A stretch of 10,731 bases of DNA. Source: SXPK01 sp041168165 (GTDB taxonomy: Bacteria > Planctomycetota > UBA1135 > UBA2386). Where the stretch lies: NCBI GenBank assembly GCA_041168165.1, contig JBEELK010000290.1:1-10731 (forward strand), given 5' to 3'. The notes under the pieces were generated by a model that saw only the letters and a list, made by a program, of their open reading frames with translations, was not told where the DNA came from and searched no databases. How positions within the stretch are numbered: the first letter of the stretch is position 1; every line of letters starts with the position of its first letter. The translations under genes and the position numbers were made by a program. Of the stretch, positions 1 through 7,193 are shown one piece after another.

Positions 1-374
1 GACCACTGCACTACTTGCCGCGTTCGCCACGGCCTCGACTCCATGCTCTCGGGTTGAAGCCACGGCAAGTCGTGCACGGTGGCGATGCATGGCTTGTGGC
101 ACAGCATCGGAACGGCGGCCACGGGGCTGTGCAGCACGTTGGCGCGCACCTTGGCGACGAGGCGCGGCAATGCCCATTGCCGCCGCCATGCGCCGCGCGG
201 CGCGTCGACGCATGGAAGCCCTTCGATGCGCGGGTCCTTCGCTTCGTGCGGCAGCGCGAGAATGCACTCGCCAGGCCACAAGGCCGCGTAGGTGCGCAAG
301 CCGGTCAAGAACGACGTCGCGACGCCGAGCGCATCGCCGTCCTCGAGCGGCGCGCCATCGAACAAGACTCTCAT
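1..374 (-). CDS. Glycosyltransferase family 4-like protein, N-terminal part (cut by left window edge)
   Basis: The first 124 codons are visible, and the reading frame stays open to the window edge, so the C-terminal half is missing. The protein begins MRVLFDGAPLEDGD, followed by a GVATSF-LTGLRTYA stretch. This matches the start of GT-B glycosyltransferases of the GT4 mannosyltransferase-like type, which open with a short beta strand and a glycine-rich acceptor-side loop. ATVHDLPWLQPES at about residues 98-110 corresponds to the conserved HDL segment of these enzymes. The sugar-nucleotide-binding C-terminal domain lies outside the window, so donor and acceptor are unknown. The ATG overlaps the TGA of the preceding glycosyltransferase gene as ATGA, which fixes the start and suggests translational coupling. 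The likely role is a sugar transfer in polysaccharide or glycoconjugate assembly on the cytoplasmic face. Family is fairly sure from the motifs; specificity cannot be given. Confidence 0.8.
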   Translation of the reverse strand, partial: MRVLFDGAPLEDGDALGVATSFLTGLRTYAALWPGECILALPHEAKDPRIEGLPCVDAPRGAWRRQWALPRLVAKVRANVLHSPVAAVPMLCHKPCIATVHDLPWLQPESMESRPWRTRQVVQW

Positions 375-1456
375 TGCGCGGCCTCCCGATAGACGGCGGC
401 GTGCGCCGCAGCGCAGTCCTCCCAGCGAAACGTCGATGCGCGAGCGATGCCGCCGCGTTGCAAGCGGTCGCGCAACTGGCGATCCGCCAACGCGCGCAGG
501 AGCGCATCGGCCAGCGCCGTTGCGTCGTGCGCATTGCATAGCAGCGCATTGCCGTCGGTCAGTTCGCGCATCGGTTCGCAGTCGTTGGCGACCACGGGCA
601 AGCCCATCGCCATCGCTTCGAGCGGCGGGAATCCGAAACCTTCCCACGCGGATGGGTATGCGAGCACGCTGGCCTTGCGCATCCACGAGAACGTCGCGTC
701 ATCGTCGGCGTCCTCGATCCAATGCAGCAGGCCGTCGGCTTGCGCGGCGAGCAGTTGCGCGACGATCGCATCGCACTCCCATCCACGGCGGCCGATCATG
801 ACGACTTGCGGTCGCTTGGCGTGCATCGAGCGCAGCGCCTCGATCAAGGCGATGTGGTTCTTGCGCGGCTCGATCGTGCCGATGCACACGACGAGATCGT
901 CGCGGCGTGGCTCATCGCTCGGCGACACATGGTCGGCGCCAAACGGGATCACGATCGGGTTCGACGAGCTGTTCGCGAACTGCAGCAAGTCGTTCGCGGT
1001 CGCGCGCGACGGCGTGATCACGCGCTTGCTCTGCGCCACGCTTTCGATCGTGCGCTGCTGCAAACGTGCCGCGTCGCCGCCATGCCACGAAGGGTCGCGG
1101 AAGAACGCGAGGTCGTGCACCGTGAGCACGCGCACTGCTCCCGTGAGTGGCATCGGCACGTAGTCGGTCTCGTGCATCACGCTCGGCGAGCCGCACAGTC
1201 GGTCTGTGCCGAGGCCGAGGTTCGCGAGCCACGGCAGTGCGCGCCCGGGGATCGGCAAGCGATGCAGGCGCGCGTTGTGGGGGATGTCGCAGCGCGTTCG
1301 AGCGCGCGCAAACGAGTGGCCGAACAGATGGAGTTCGACATCGTCGCGGCGCGCGAGCGCGCGGCTGAGTTCGCGCACCGCGCGGCCGATGCCTGCGCGC
1401 GAAAGCAGCGCAGGTCGATAGTCGATGCCAACAACGGTTCGCACGGCGGGGATCAT
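371..1456 (-). CDS. GT4-family glycosyltransferase (mannosyltransferase-like, GT-B fold)
   Basis: A complete GT-B glycosyltransferase of 361 residues, normal for family 4. The N-terminal Rossmann domain shows VVGIDYRPALLSRAGIGRAV (residues 8-27), HETDYVPMP (95-103) and VLTVHDLAFF (110-119). The C-terminal domain shows VITPSRATANDLL (146-158), CIGTIEPRKNHIALIEAL (191-208), VMIGRRGWE (219-227) and YPSAWEGFGFPPLEAM (267-282). The last carries the EX7E motif, E272 and E280, which contacts the nucleotide-sugar donor in this family. It would add a sugar (by analogy a mannose-like residue from a GDP- or UDP-sugar) to a glycan precursor at the inner membrane; actual substrates cannot be read from sequence. 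It ends in an ATGA overlap with the next glycosyltransferase gene, so the two are one transcriptional unit. The start is uncertain: ATG at 1456 is used here, but an in-frame GTG at 1444 would give MRTVVGIDYRP, a very typical family start, and fits the nearby -10 box better. Confidence 0.92.
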   Translation of the reverse strand: MIPAVRTVVGIDYRPALLSRAGIGRAVRELSRALARRDDVELHLFGHSFARARTRCDIPHNARLHRLPIPGRALPWLANLGLGTDRLCGSPSVMHETDYVPMPLTGAVRVLTVHDLAFFRDPSWHGGDAARLQQRTIESVAQSKRVITPSRATANDLLQFANSSSNPIVIPFGADHVSPSDEPRRDDLVVCIGTIEPRKNHIALIEALRSMHAKRPQVVMIGRRGWECDAIVAQLLAAQADGLLHWIEDADDDATFSWMRKASVLAYPSAWEGFGFPPLEAMAMGLPVVANDCEPMRELTDGNALLCNAHDATALADALLRALADRQLRDRLQRGGIARASTFRWEDCAAAHAAVYREAAQ

Positions 1457-1460
1457 GACG

Positions 1461-1466
1461 AATGTA
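1461..1466 (-). promoter_or_regulatory. Possible -10 box for the glycosyltransferase pair
   Basis: On the minus strand this reads TACATT, a 4/6 match to TATAAT, only four bases before the ATG at 1456. A -35 match 17 bases further upstream (TTCGCG) is weak. If this is the real -10, transcription would begin at or inside the ATG, and the GTG at 1444 becomes the better start. Seen by eye only. Confidence 0.25.
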
Positions 1467-1576
1467 GGGCCGACTGCGCGTTGCGCGAAGCGGCGGTTTT
1501 CGCGGCGACTCCGTTCGCGCGCTTCGATCGCGACTTCGCTGCCTGCTGTCGGCGACGTAGCCGTTCTTCGACCGAC

Positions 1577-1585
1577 TGCTAGAGT
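1577..1585 (+). promoter_or_regulatory. Extended -10 promoter element before the anchored carboxypeptidase-regulatory-like gene
   Basis: TGCTAGAGT fits the extended -10 pattern TGnTAnnnT and lies 16 bases before the ATG at 1602. No good -35 is visible at normal spacing, which extended -10 promoters can tolerate. The predicted leader would be only about 10 bases. The 145-base gap to the divergent glycosyltransferase gene would then hold both promoters. Confidence 0.35.
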
Positions 1586-1601
1586 GCGCGACTTCCCCCG
1601 C

Positions 1602-3134
1602 ATGGTTCGCGCGCTCACTCTCGGACTGTCGATCTCGCTCGCCGTGGTGGCTGGCGCTGCGATCGTGCATTGGTCCATGCAAGGCGATGCGCCTCCGCCT
1701 CCCGGCCCCAACGTCGCGGAGGAGCCAAAGGACCATCCGCCGCCGCCGGTATTCGACGCGCCTGTCGCGCCGTCTTCGCAAGAGGCCGCGTCGCGCGTGT
1801 GGGTCGAGACCACGGTGACGCAGCGACTGCGCGCCGCGTCCGAGGCGTTCGTGATCACGCGCATGGCGAAGTCGATCCGCGCGGATGCCGCGGTCATCGC
1901 TGGGGCAGGCGGGCCGTTCGTGCCGCCGTCTGCGCGCAAGTCGGCGGCGTTGGTGCGCATTCGCCACGACGGCGGCGAATGGCATCGCCGCGTGCCGCGC
2001 CGCGACGACGGTGCTCTATGCATCGACCTCGGTCCTGAACGCGCGATTCGCGGGCGCGTTGTCGATCAACAAGCAAAGCCCGTGGCGAATGCCGTCGTGT
2101 GGTTTGGCGGCGCTGCGGATCAACTGGTGCGCACGGACGCGGACGGCGCGTTCGAGGCGATGGCGGCCGCGGGGCCTGGCGTGCCCGTCGTGGTGCGCGC
2201 AGAAGGCAAGGCGTGGAAGCACGCGTTCGTGCAGGTCGATGCGGCGCGCGGCGCCGACGTCACGTTTGCGCTGCTCGAGGAGATGCCTGTGCTCGTGCAG
2301 GCGGCGGGCACGTTGGATGCGCTGCGTCATGCCGAGGTCGCGGTCGTGCCGCTCTCGGTGATGTCGACGGAGTTGCAGACCTATCCGTTCTTCGCGCAGG
2401 GCCTGTGGTCCGACACCGTGCTCGACCAGGATGGCCGCGGCGTGCTACGCGGATTGCCGCGGGGATGCGAAGTCGGCGTGCTGCTGATCGGGCCCGCAGT
2501 GTGTCGCTCGGCACCCATTGAGATCGCGCTGCGCGGCGATGGCCCAGTGCATGCGCGGTTGTCGGCGCCGGACCTTCCTCGCGTGCGCGTCGCGCTCGTC
2601 GACGAACGTGGCAACGCGCTGCAAGGTTGCGAAGTGCGCTGCGTGCTGCCGGAGCGTGCGCCCACCGACGCATCGTCGGGCCCGTTCTTGTTGCCAGAGT
2701 GGTTGCCGCCGCGCGGCGGCAGCGTGTTTGTGCGCGGCGAAGGCGATCGTGTTCTCGCTGCGATGTCCGCGCGCGAACCGGTGCGCATCGTCGCAAGCGA
2801 TGGCGTGCTCGTCGCGGAGACGGAACCGTTCGTAGTCGGGCCCGACGAGGTTCGCGTGGTGTTGCCGCAGCGGCCGCTTGGTCGTCCGTCGCTCGTTGTG
2901 CCACCGCCTGCGTCAGCCGGGCCATGGAGCGTGCGCGTAGATCCGTTCACGCGCGGCGAGTTCGTCGAAGCCAAGCAAGGCGAGCCGTTCGTGGTGGAGC
3001 TCGATGGATCCGCAGTCGTTGACGTGAGCGTGCGAGTGCCCGATGGCGCCGCGTGGACCTCTCCGCGCGGGCAGCGCGGCATCGTCATCACGGCGCCGAC
3101 AGGCTTGTCGCCGACGCTCGTCGCGGAGCGCTGA
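1602..3134 (+). CDS. Membrane-anchored protein with carboxypeptidase-regulatory-like domain, function unknown
   Basis: A 510-residue protein. Residues 4-24 form one hydrophobic segment after a short basic start (MVRALTLGLS), acting as an uncleaved anchor or signal sequence. A proline-rich spacer follows (PPPPGPN and HPPPP at about 31-49). The rest should be outside the cytoplasm. Residues about 148-224 look like a carboxypeptidase-regulatory-like beta-sandwich: AIRGRVVDQQAKPVANAVVW, then a VRTDADGAFEAMAA turn. This is the G-x-V-x-D-x-x-G/K-x-P...A-V...T-D-x-x-G-x-F signature. A second, weaker copy may start at PRVRVALVDERGNALQGCEV (326-345). No catalytic residues can be named, so a structural or binding role at the cell surface is more likely than an enzyme. 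The start at 1602 was chosen because the upstream extension in this frame is arginine-rich and the anchor begins here. It diverges from the glycosyltransferases, so a shared envelope role is possible but unproven. Confidence 0.85.
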   Translation: MVRALTLGLSISLAVVAGAAIVHWSMQGDAPPPPGPNVAEEPKDHPPPPVFDAPVAPSSQEAASRVWVETTVTQRLRAASEAFVITRMAKSIRADAAVIAGAGGPFVPPSARKSAALVRIRHDGGEWHRRVPRRDDGALCIDLGPERAIRGRVVDQQAKPVANAVVWFGGAADQLVRTDADGAFEAMAAAGPGVPVVVRAEGKAWKHAFVQVDAARGADVTFALLEEMPVLVQAAGTLDALRHAEVAVVPLSVMSTELQTYPFFAQGLWSDTVLDQDGRGVLRGLPRGCEVGVLLIGPAVCRSAPIEIALRGDGPVHARLSAPDLPRVRVALVDERGNALQGCEVRCVLPERAPTDASSGPFLLPEWLPPRGGSVFVRGEGDRVLAAMSAREPVRIVASDGVLVAETEPFVVGPDEVRVVLPQRPLGRPSLVVPPPASAGPWSVRVDPFTRGEFVEAKQGEPFVVELDGSAVVDVSVRVPDGAAWTSPRGQRGIVITAPTGLSPTLVAER

Positions 3135-3255
3135 GCGATCACTGCGATGTGACGCGAAGTCCCAATGCGGGACCGCGGAGTTGGCGATGACGTCGAGCGC
3201 TTGGCGCGATGCGCGTTCGCGCCGTGACGCAGCGCCGACCTCGATCGCTTTTGTG

Positions 3256-3264
3256 TGGTAGTTT
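3256..3264 (+). promoter_or_regulatory. Extended -10 promoter element of the putative small RNA/leader
   Basis: TGGTAGTTT matches the extended -10 pattern TGnTAnnnT, as does the box before the anchored-protein gene. Transcription would begin near 3271. No consensus -35 is seen; CTTTTG at 3248-3253 is too close to serve. Confidence 0.35.
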
Positions 3265-3270
3265 GCGGCG

Positions 3271-3397
3271 TGTCGAACGTGAGCCGTGAGGCCCGGACGG
3301 CACACACGAGAATCGAATCGAACGAGCACGTGTTCCGGGGGGAGCGCGTACTTGGTTGTGTGTGGTGGGGGCCGGGTCGCGCCGGCCCTCTTTTTTT
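3271..3397 (+). ncRNA. Putative small structured RNA or attenuator leader upstream of the HD-domain gene
   Basis: A stretch of about 127 bases bounded by an extended -10 box and a strong intrinsic terminator. Predicted pairings by eye: GCCGT (3283-3287) with ACGGC (3297-3301), then CACACAC (3301-3307) with GTGTGTG (3358-3364). The second stem extends by G-U and A-U pairs to nine and encloses a 46-base domain with an imperfect CGAAT repeat (3310-3324) and a G-rich CCGGGGGGAG. The terminator hairpin follows directly. I do not recognise it: it lacks the conserved loop of SRP RNA and is too short for tmRNA or RNase P RNA. It may be an independent sRNA, a terminator-antiterminator leader for the HD gene 124 bases downstream, or simply the 3' UTR of the preceding gene. 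Ends are estimates. Confidence 0.35.
3367..3397 (+). terminator. Intrinsic (rho-independent) terminator
   Basis: A nine-pair stem, including one G-U pair, joins 3367-3375 (GGGGCCGG core) to 3382-3390. The loop is GTCGCG, followed at once by seven T (3391-3397). It lies 233 bases after the stop of the anchored-protein gene, far for its own terminator, and 124 bases before the HD-domain gene. Confidence 0.8.
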
Positions 3398-3520
3398 GCC
3401 GCGCGGATGCGCAGGCTCGGTTCGGCGCTGTGGCGATCCTGCTGCGCCTGCCGGTAGAACTCGCGGTCCCGCTGTTGCGCGCTCGCGCGACGCGAACGCA
3501 AGAACCGCGCACGAGCCACA

Positions 3521-4864
3521 GTGACCGTCCTCCGCGAACCTATCCACGGCGACATCGAGCTGACGCGCGAAGAGACGCGCCTCATCGACACCGTCGAGTT
3601 CCAGCGCCTGCGCGGCGTCAAGCAGCTCGGCTTTGCCTACCTCGTGTTCCCCGGCGCGATGCACACGCGCTTCGAGCACTCGATCGGCACGCTGCACATG
3701 GCAGAGCAGTTGCTGACCGCCGCCAACAAGAACGCGAGCAAGGACCCTGCTGCGTGCCATCGCGTGACGGACGACGAGAAGCGCGTCCTGCGCATCGCTG
3801 CGTTGTTGCACGACGTCACGCACATCCCGTTCGGGCACAACATCGAGGATCAGACGGGCCTGCTGCCGCGCCACGATCGGCCTGAGCGATTCGCCGCGAT
3901 GCTCGGCGACACGGAGTTGGGGCAAGAGCTGGATCGCATGGGGCTGCGCGACGACGTGCTCGCCGTGCTCGGCGCGGGCCCGCGCGACGTGCCGCACTTC
4001 TGGAAGCAGGTCGTGAGCGACACGATCGACGCGGACTTGCTCGACTACTTGCGCCGCGACGCGCTCTACACGGGGCTCGAGCTCCGCTACGACCGACGCG
4101 TCGTCGACTACTTCCGCATCGACCGCAAGTCGCAGCAGATGTTCGTCGACTGCGAGAAGAACGGCATGCTGCGCGAGGACATCGTGTCCGAGTTGTTGCG
4201 CGTGCTGGAGACGCGCTACCACTTCAGCGAGCGCGTCTACTACCACCACGCCAAGATCGCGGCCGGCGCGCTGCTGTCGCGCATGGTCGAGATGGCGCTG
4301 CGCGAAGGCGCGCTGACGGCGCTGGACCTGCAGATGGCGACCGACGAGTCGCTGCTGATCTCGCTGCAGAACGCGCGGTTGTCGGATGGCGAGGCGCATG
4401 CACGGCTGTCGCGCTTTGTCGCGCGCTTCCGTAGGCGCCAATTGCCAAAGCGTGTGCTCGTGCTGCCTTGGTATCTCAACGCGCCGATGCAGGAACAGTT
4501 GATCGCCGAGTGGTTCGCGCCCGGTCGCCACGATGCGCGCCGCGAATGGGAAGCGGCGATGGAGCGGCAAGCCAAGCAGCGCTTTGGGCGCGACATGGAC
4601 GTCATCCTGTATTGCCCCGCGCGCTCGATGCAGCTCAAGGAAGCGAAGACTCTGGTCCGCTTTCCTGGCGCCGGAGACCGCACGCTGCCAATGGACTCGT
4701 TTGCGCAGGACATCCCGCGCCTTCGCGACCTGCGCGACGCATACCCGCGCATGTGGAAGCTCTACGTGTTCACGTCGGAGCCCGACAAGACGATCCGCAG
4801 GCAGTTGCAGGACATGTGTCTTGCGGCGATGCCGAGCGGCGTCGCGAACGCGCTGCGACTCTGA
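3521..4864 (+). CDS. HD-domain phosphohydrolase, dGTPase/SAMHD1-like superfamily
   Basis: A 447-residue soluble protein. MTVLREPIHGDIELT is the typical opening of this group (RDPVHG-IEL), which supports the GTG start at 3521; no Shine-Dalgarno is visible. The metal-binding HD residues can be read in order: H53 in TRFEHSIGTLHMAEQ, H97-D98 in ALLHDVTHIPFGHNIED, and the late aspartate in SDTIDADLLDYLRRDALYTG (D170 or D172). The group includes dNTP triphosphohydrolases, which cut dNTPs to nucleoside and triphosphate, and many uncharacterised HD proteins. Length and conserved blocks fit, but the substrate could be a dNTP, a nucleotide signal or another phosphoester. Residues about 305-447 are a less familiar C-terminal region starting at LPKRVLVLPWYLN. 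The gene stands alone on plus, preceded by a terminator-bearing gap, and converges tail to tail with the OB-exonuclease gene, leaving 26 bases between them. Family is sure; biological role is open. Confidence 0.92.
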   Translation: MTVLREPIHGDIELTREETRLIDTVEFQRLRGVKQLGFAYLVFPGAMHTRFEHSIGTLHMAEQLLTAANKNASKDPAACHRVTDDEKRVLRIAALLHDVTHIPFGHNIEDQTGLLPRHDRPERFAAMLGDTELGQELDRMGLRDDVLAVLGAGPRDVPHFWKQVVSDTIDADLLDYLRRDALYTGLELRYDRRVVDYFRIDRKSQQMFVDCEKNGMLREDIVSELLRVLETRYHFSERVYYHHAKIAAGALLSRMVEMALREGALTALDLQMATDESLLISLQNARLSDGEAHARLSRFVARFRRRQLPKRVLVLPWYLNAPMQEQLIAEWFAPGRHDARREWEAAMERQAKQRFGRDMDVILYCPARSMQLKEAKTLVRFPGAGDRTLPMDSFAQDIPRLRDLRDAYPRMWKLYVFTSEPDKTIRRQLQDMCLAAMPSGVANALRL

Positions 4865-4890
4865 GCGCAAACGCGCTACGGCTCTGGTCG

Positions 4891-5988
4891 CTACTGCGCC
4901 CAGTCCTTGCTGTAGCGCAGCACGGTGTCGCGCACCTTGCGGTAGACCTCGGCGGTCGCGCGCACGTCGTGGCGGTTGTATTCGGCGATCTTGACGATGT
5001 CGCCGCGCGCATAGGTCGGCGCGACCTTGGAGCCGTCCATGTCTTCCTTCGGGCTCTCGATGCCGAGCGCCCAGCAGATGACATCGAGCTTGCTCGGCGC
5101 CTTGTCGCCTTGGCGCAGCACTTCATACAAGTCGAGGTGCGGCTTGAGCGACCATCGCGACGACAGCAAGTCGCGCCGCGCGGGCACGCCAAGCGCGATG
5201 CTGCGACCCATCAAGAATGGAACGTCGAAGCTGCGGCCGTTGAACGTGACGACGACTTCGGCTTTGCACGCGAGCGCCCAGAAGGAGCGAAGGAGGTCCT
5301 CTTCGCTCATCAGGCGCAGCCACTTCGGCGGATCGGTGACCGGGAACTTCTCGTTCGGCACCGCGAGCACGTGCACTTCGGCGTTGGGGTCCTCGCCGTC
5401 GCCGAGCGCGATCGACACGACTTTGCCAAACAGCGGCGAGAGGCCCATCGACATGGCGATGCGTGCGTTGAGTTCGTCAGAGCTCGACGCCGTGTCCTTG
5501 CGCTGCACGTGTTTTGCGAGCGCGTCTTCGACGCTCTTCGGCAAGTCGTCGCGGTCGTGTGCAGGCACCGTCTCGATGTCGATGACGAGCGTCTTGCATG
5601 CGAGGTCTTCGACGAGCGCGAGGCCGGGGTCGACGAGCAACGACATGTCGAGGTCGGGCTCTTCAGCGCGGCTCGTCGCCTTGATGCGCTCGATCTTGAG
5701 CTGCAGCTTGCCCTCGTACTCTTCCGCCGTCGCGATGACCTTGACGATCGCGCCCGGCTGCAGCGCGCTGGCGTTCTTCATCGCCTCCGCCTTGTCGCTC
5801 CAGATCTTGGCGTCGAGCGTTCGCGTCTCGTCGGCGAGTTCGAGCTGGTAGTAGGGCTTGCCCTGCTTCGTGGTGCCCGGCTTGCAGCTCTGCGCGCGAG
5901 CGTGGAACAGCCACGCGTGGTCTTCGACCGAAAGATCCGCGAGGCAGCGCGCCTCCACGACTCGTGCGGCGTTCTCGTCGCGGTTCAT
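4891..5988 (-). CDS. OB-fold / PolB-like DEDDy 3'-5' exonuclease fusion protein
   Basis: A 365-residue protein with two domains. Residues about 26-104 form an OB fold of the YhaM/tRNA-anticodon type: PYYQLELADETRTLDAKIW, then LQPGAIVKVIATAEEYEGKL and QLKIERI. This kind of domain binds single-stranded nucleic acid. After a linker, residues about 131-355 are a predicted PolB-like 3'-5' exonuclease. Its DEDDy motifs are D137 and E139 in LVIDIETVP, N250 to D255 in TFNGRSFDVPFL, D286 in PHLDLYEVL, and Y337-x3-D341 in EYNRHDVRAT. All catalytic positions are present, so it should be an active two-metal nuclease, probably trimming DNA or RNA 3' ends in the cytoplasm. YhaM itself carries the OB fold in front of an HD domain, so this pairing with a DEDDy domain is a swap of catalytic module. 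The ATG at 5988 overlaps the TGA of the aminotransferase gene as ATGA, which sets the start and makes this the second gene of that operon. Confidence 0.88.
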   Translation of the reverse strand: MNRDENAARVVEARCLADLSVEDHAWLFHARAQSCKPGTTKQGKPYYQLELADETRTLDAKIWSDKAEAMKNASALQPGAIVKVIATAEEYEGKLQLKIERIKATSRAEEPDLDMSLLVDPGLALVEDLACKTLVIDIETVPAHDRDDLPKSVEDALAKHVQRKDTASSSDELNARIAMSMGLSPLFGKVVSIALGDGEDPNAEVHVLAVPNEKFPVTDPPKWLRLMSEEDLLRSFWALACKAEVVVTFNGRSFDVPFLMGRSIALGVPARRDLLSSRWSLKPHLDLYEVLRQGDKAPSKLDVICWALGIESPKEDMDGSKVAPTYARGDIVKIAEYNRHDVRATAEVYRKVRDTVLRYSKDWAQ

Positions 5989-7181
5989 GGCGCCACCTTG
6001 GCGCTTGCGAACGCGCGCAGTCGCGCGACTGCGCCTTCGATGTCCTTCATGGGCGCCGCGTAGCTGATGCGCAGGAAGCCCGGCGCGCCGAATGCGCTGC
6101 CCGGCACGGTCGCGAGGAACTGCTCCTCCAACAACTGCGAGCAGAGTTGCGCGTCGTTGATGCCGCGATCGGCGCACAGCTTGCGCGCGTCGACGAATGC
6201 GTAGAACGCGCCGCGCGGCGCGGCGAGGCGAAGGCCTGGGATCTCGTTGATCTCGCGCACCAAGAACTTCCTGCGAGCGTCAAAGGCGGGCAGCCTGCGC
6301 GCGATCTCTTCGTGCGGCGGTTCGGCGCACGCGGCGAGCGACGCTTCTTGGCTGATCGTGCATGCGTTGCCGAGCACTTGGCTCTGCGCGCGCGCGGCAG
6401 CGGCAATCACGTCCTTGGGGCCCGCGAGGAACCCAACGCGCCAACCGGTAAGCGTGTGGCTCTTGGTGAAGCCGCCGACGACCATCGTGCGGCCGCGGCC
6501 GGATTCGAAGTGCGCGGGCGAGCAATACTCGGCGCCGTCGTAGCGAAGTTGCGCGTAGATCTCGTCGGAGAGGATCCACATGCCGCGTTGCGCCGCCACG
6601 CGAACGATCGTCTCCAACTGCGCGCGCGTCGGCACTGCGCCAGACGGGTTGTTGGGGTAGTTGAGGATGATGCCGCGTGCGCCACTCACGTCGGCGGCAG
6701 CGGCGATCTGGTCCGCGGTGTGCACGAAGCCCTGGTCCGGCACGGCGGGCACGACGACGGGCTCGCCATCAGCCATCCGCACGAGCGCGGGATACGACAC
6801 CCAGTAGGGCGCTGGGATCAGCACGCGATCGCCCTTCTCGACGATCGTCGACAACGCCATGTGCAGCGCCGGCTTCGCGCCTGCGGTGACGAGCACTTCG
6901 TCGGCGGAGAACTCCAGTGCGAACGCGTTCTTGAGCCACTTCGCGCCGGCCTCGCGCAGCTGCGGCAGCCCGCTCGCCGGCGTGTAGCGATACTTGCCGT
7001 CCTCGATGGCGCGGATGGCTGCTCGCGCAATCGGCTCCGGCGTCGGGAAGTCCGGCTCGCCAGCGCCGAGCGCGATGATGTCCTTGCCCTGCGCTTTCAG
7101 TTGCTGGGCGCGGAACGAGATCGCGAGCGTTGCGGACTCTTCGATCGACTGCGAACGCTGGTTTGGGCTCAGGCTGCGCAT
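5985..7181 (-). CDS. Pyridoxal-phosphate aminotransferase, class I/II (aspartate aminotransferase type)
   Basis: A 398-residue fold-type I PLP enzyme of normal length. It opens LSPNQRSQSIEESATLAISF and continues IIALGAGEPDFPTPEPI (35-51), the standard N-terminus of the Ib aspartate aminotransferase subgroup. Further hallmarks are GAKPALHMAL (101-110), PAPYWVSYP (123-131), NYPNNPSG (174-181), SDEIYAQLRYDG (205-216), the Schiff-base lysine K240 in GGFTKSHTLTGWRVGF, and the alpha-carboxylate arginine R371 in FLRISYAAP. It would move the amino group between an amino acid, probably aspartate, and 2-oxoglutarate in the cytoplasm; related prephenate or aromatic aminotransferases cannot be excluded. 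The start at 7181 matches the family N-terminus; the longer open frame upstream is arginine-rich and crosses the divergent promoter region. It is first in a two-gene operon with the OB-exonuclease, overlapping by ATGA. No symbol is given because several paralogous subfamilies share these motifs. Confidence 0.95.
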   Translation of the reverse strand: MRSLSPNQRSQSIEESATLAISFRAQQLKAQGKDIIALGAGEPDFPTPEPIARAAIRAIEDGKYRYTPASGLPQLREAGAKWLKNAFALEFSADEVLVTAGAKPALHMALSTIVEKGDRVLIPAPYWVSYPALVRMADGEPVVVPAVPDQGFVHTADQIAAAADVSGARGIILNYPNNPSGAVPTRAQLETIVRVAAQRGMWILSDEIYAQLRYDGAEYCSPAHFESGRGRTMVVGGFTKSHTLTGWRVGFLAGPKDVIAAAARAQSQVLGNACTISQEASLAACAEPPHEEIARRLPAFDARRKFLVREINEIPGLRLAAPRGAFYAFVDARKLCADRGINDAQLCSQLLEEQFLATVPGSAFGAPGFLRISYAAPMKDIEGAVARLRAFASAKVAP

Positions 7182-7193
7182 GGGAAGCGGCGC

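Larger units (their letters stand above)
3135..3520. other. 386-base gene-free interval with a structured element and terminator
   Basis: No credible protein gene fits here on either strand. From left to right it holds about 120 featureless bases after the stop of the anchored protein, an extended -10 box, a foldable stretch, an intrinsic terminator with a seven-T run, and about 120 bases leading to the GTG of the HD-domain gene. The last part has only a weak -10-like TAGAAC (3455-3460) as a possible promoter for the HD gene. Confidence 0.6.

Noticed and set aside
3310..3324. Short imperfect CGAAT repeat
   Set aside because: Three copies of five bases, the last imperfect, are not enough for a repeat element or CRISPR unit; kept only as part of the putative RNA.
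3390..3520. Minus-strand stretch containing REFYRQ, reminiscent of ribosomal protein bS21
   Set aside because: The resemblance is a few residues only, the start would lie inside the HD-domain gene, and the remaining sequence does not follow bS21.
2381..4870. Open frame of about 829 codons on the minus strand
   Set aside because: It is fully antisense to the end of the anchored-protein gene, the terminator gap and the HD-domain gene. The HD gene has clear family motifs; the antisense product is Arg/His/Gln-rich without any motif. Long shadow frames are usual at this GC content.
4864..4877. Small hairpin AGCGC-AAAC-GCGCT between the convergent HD and exonuclease genes
   Set aside because: A five-pair stem with no T run on either side is too weak to call a terminator in DNA this rich in GC.
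4468..6063. Open frame of about 531 codons on the plus strand
   Set aside because: It overlaps the HD gene in another frame and is antisense to the OB-exonuclease, whose catalytic motifs are intact. Composition is that of a shadow frame.
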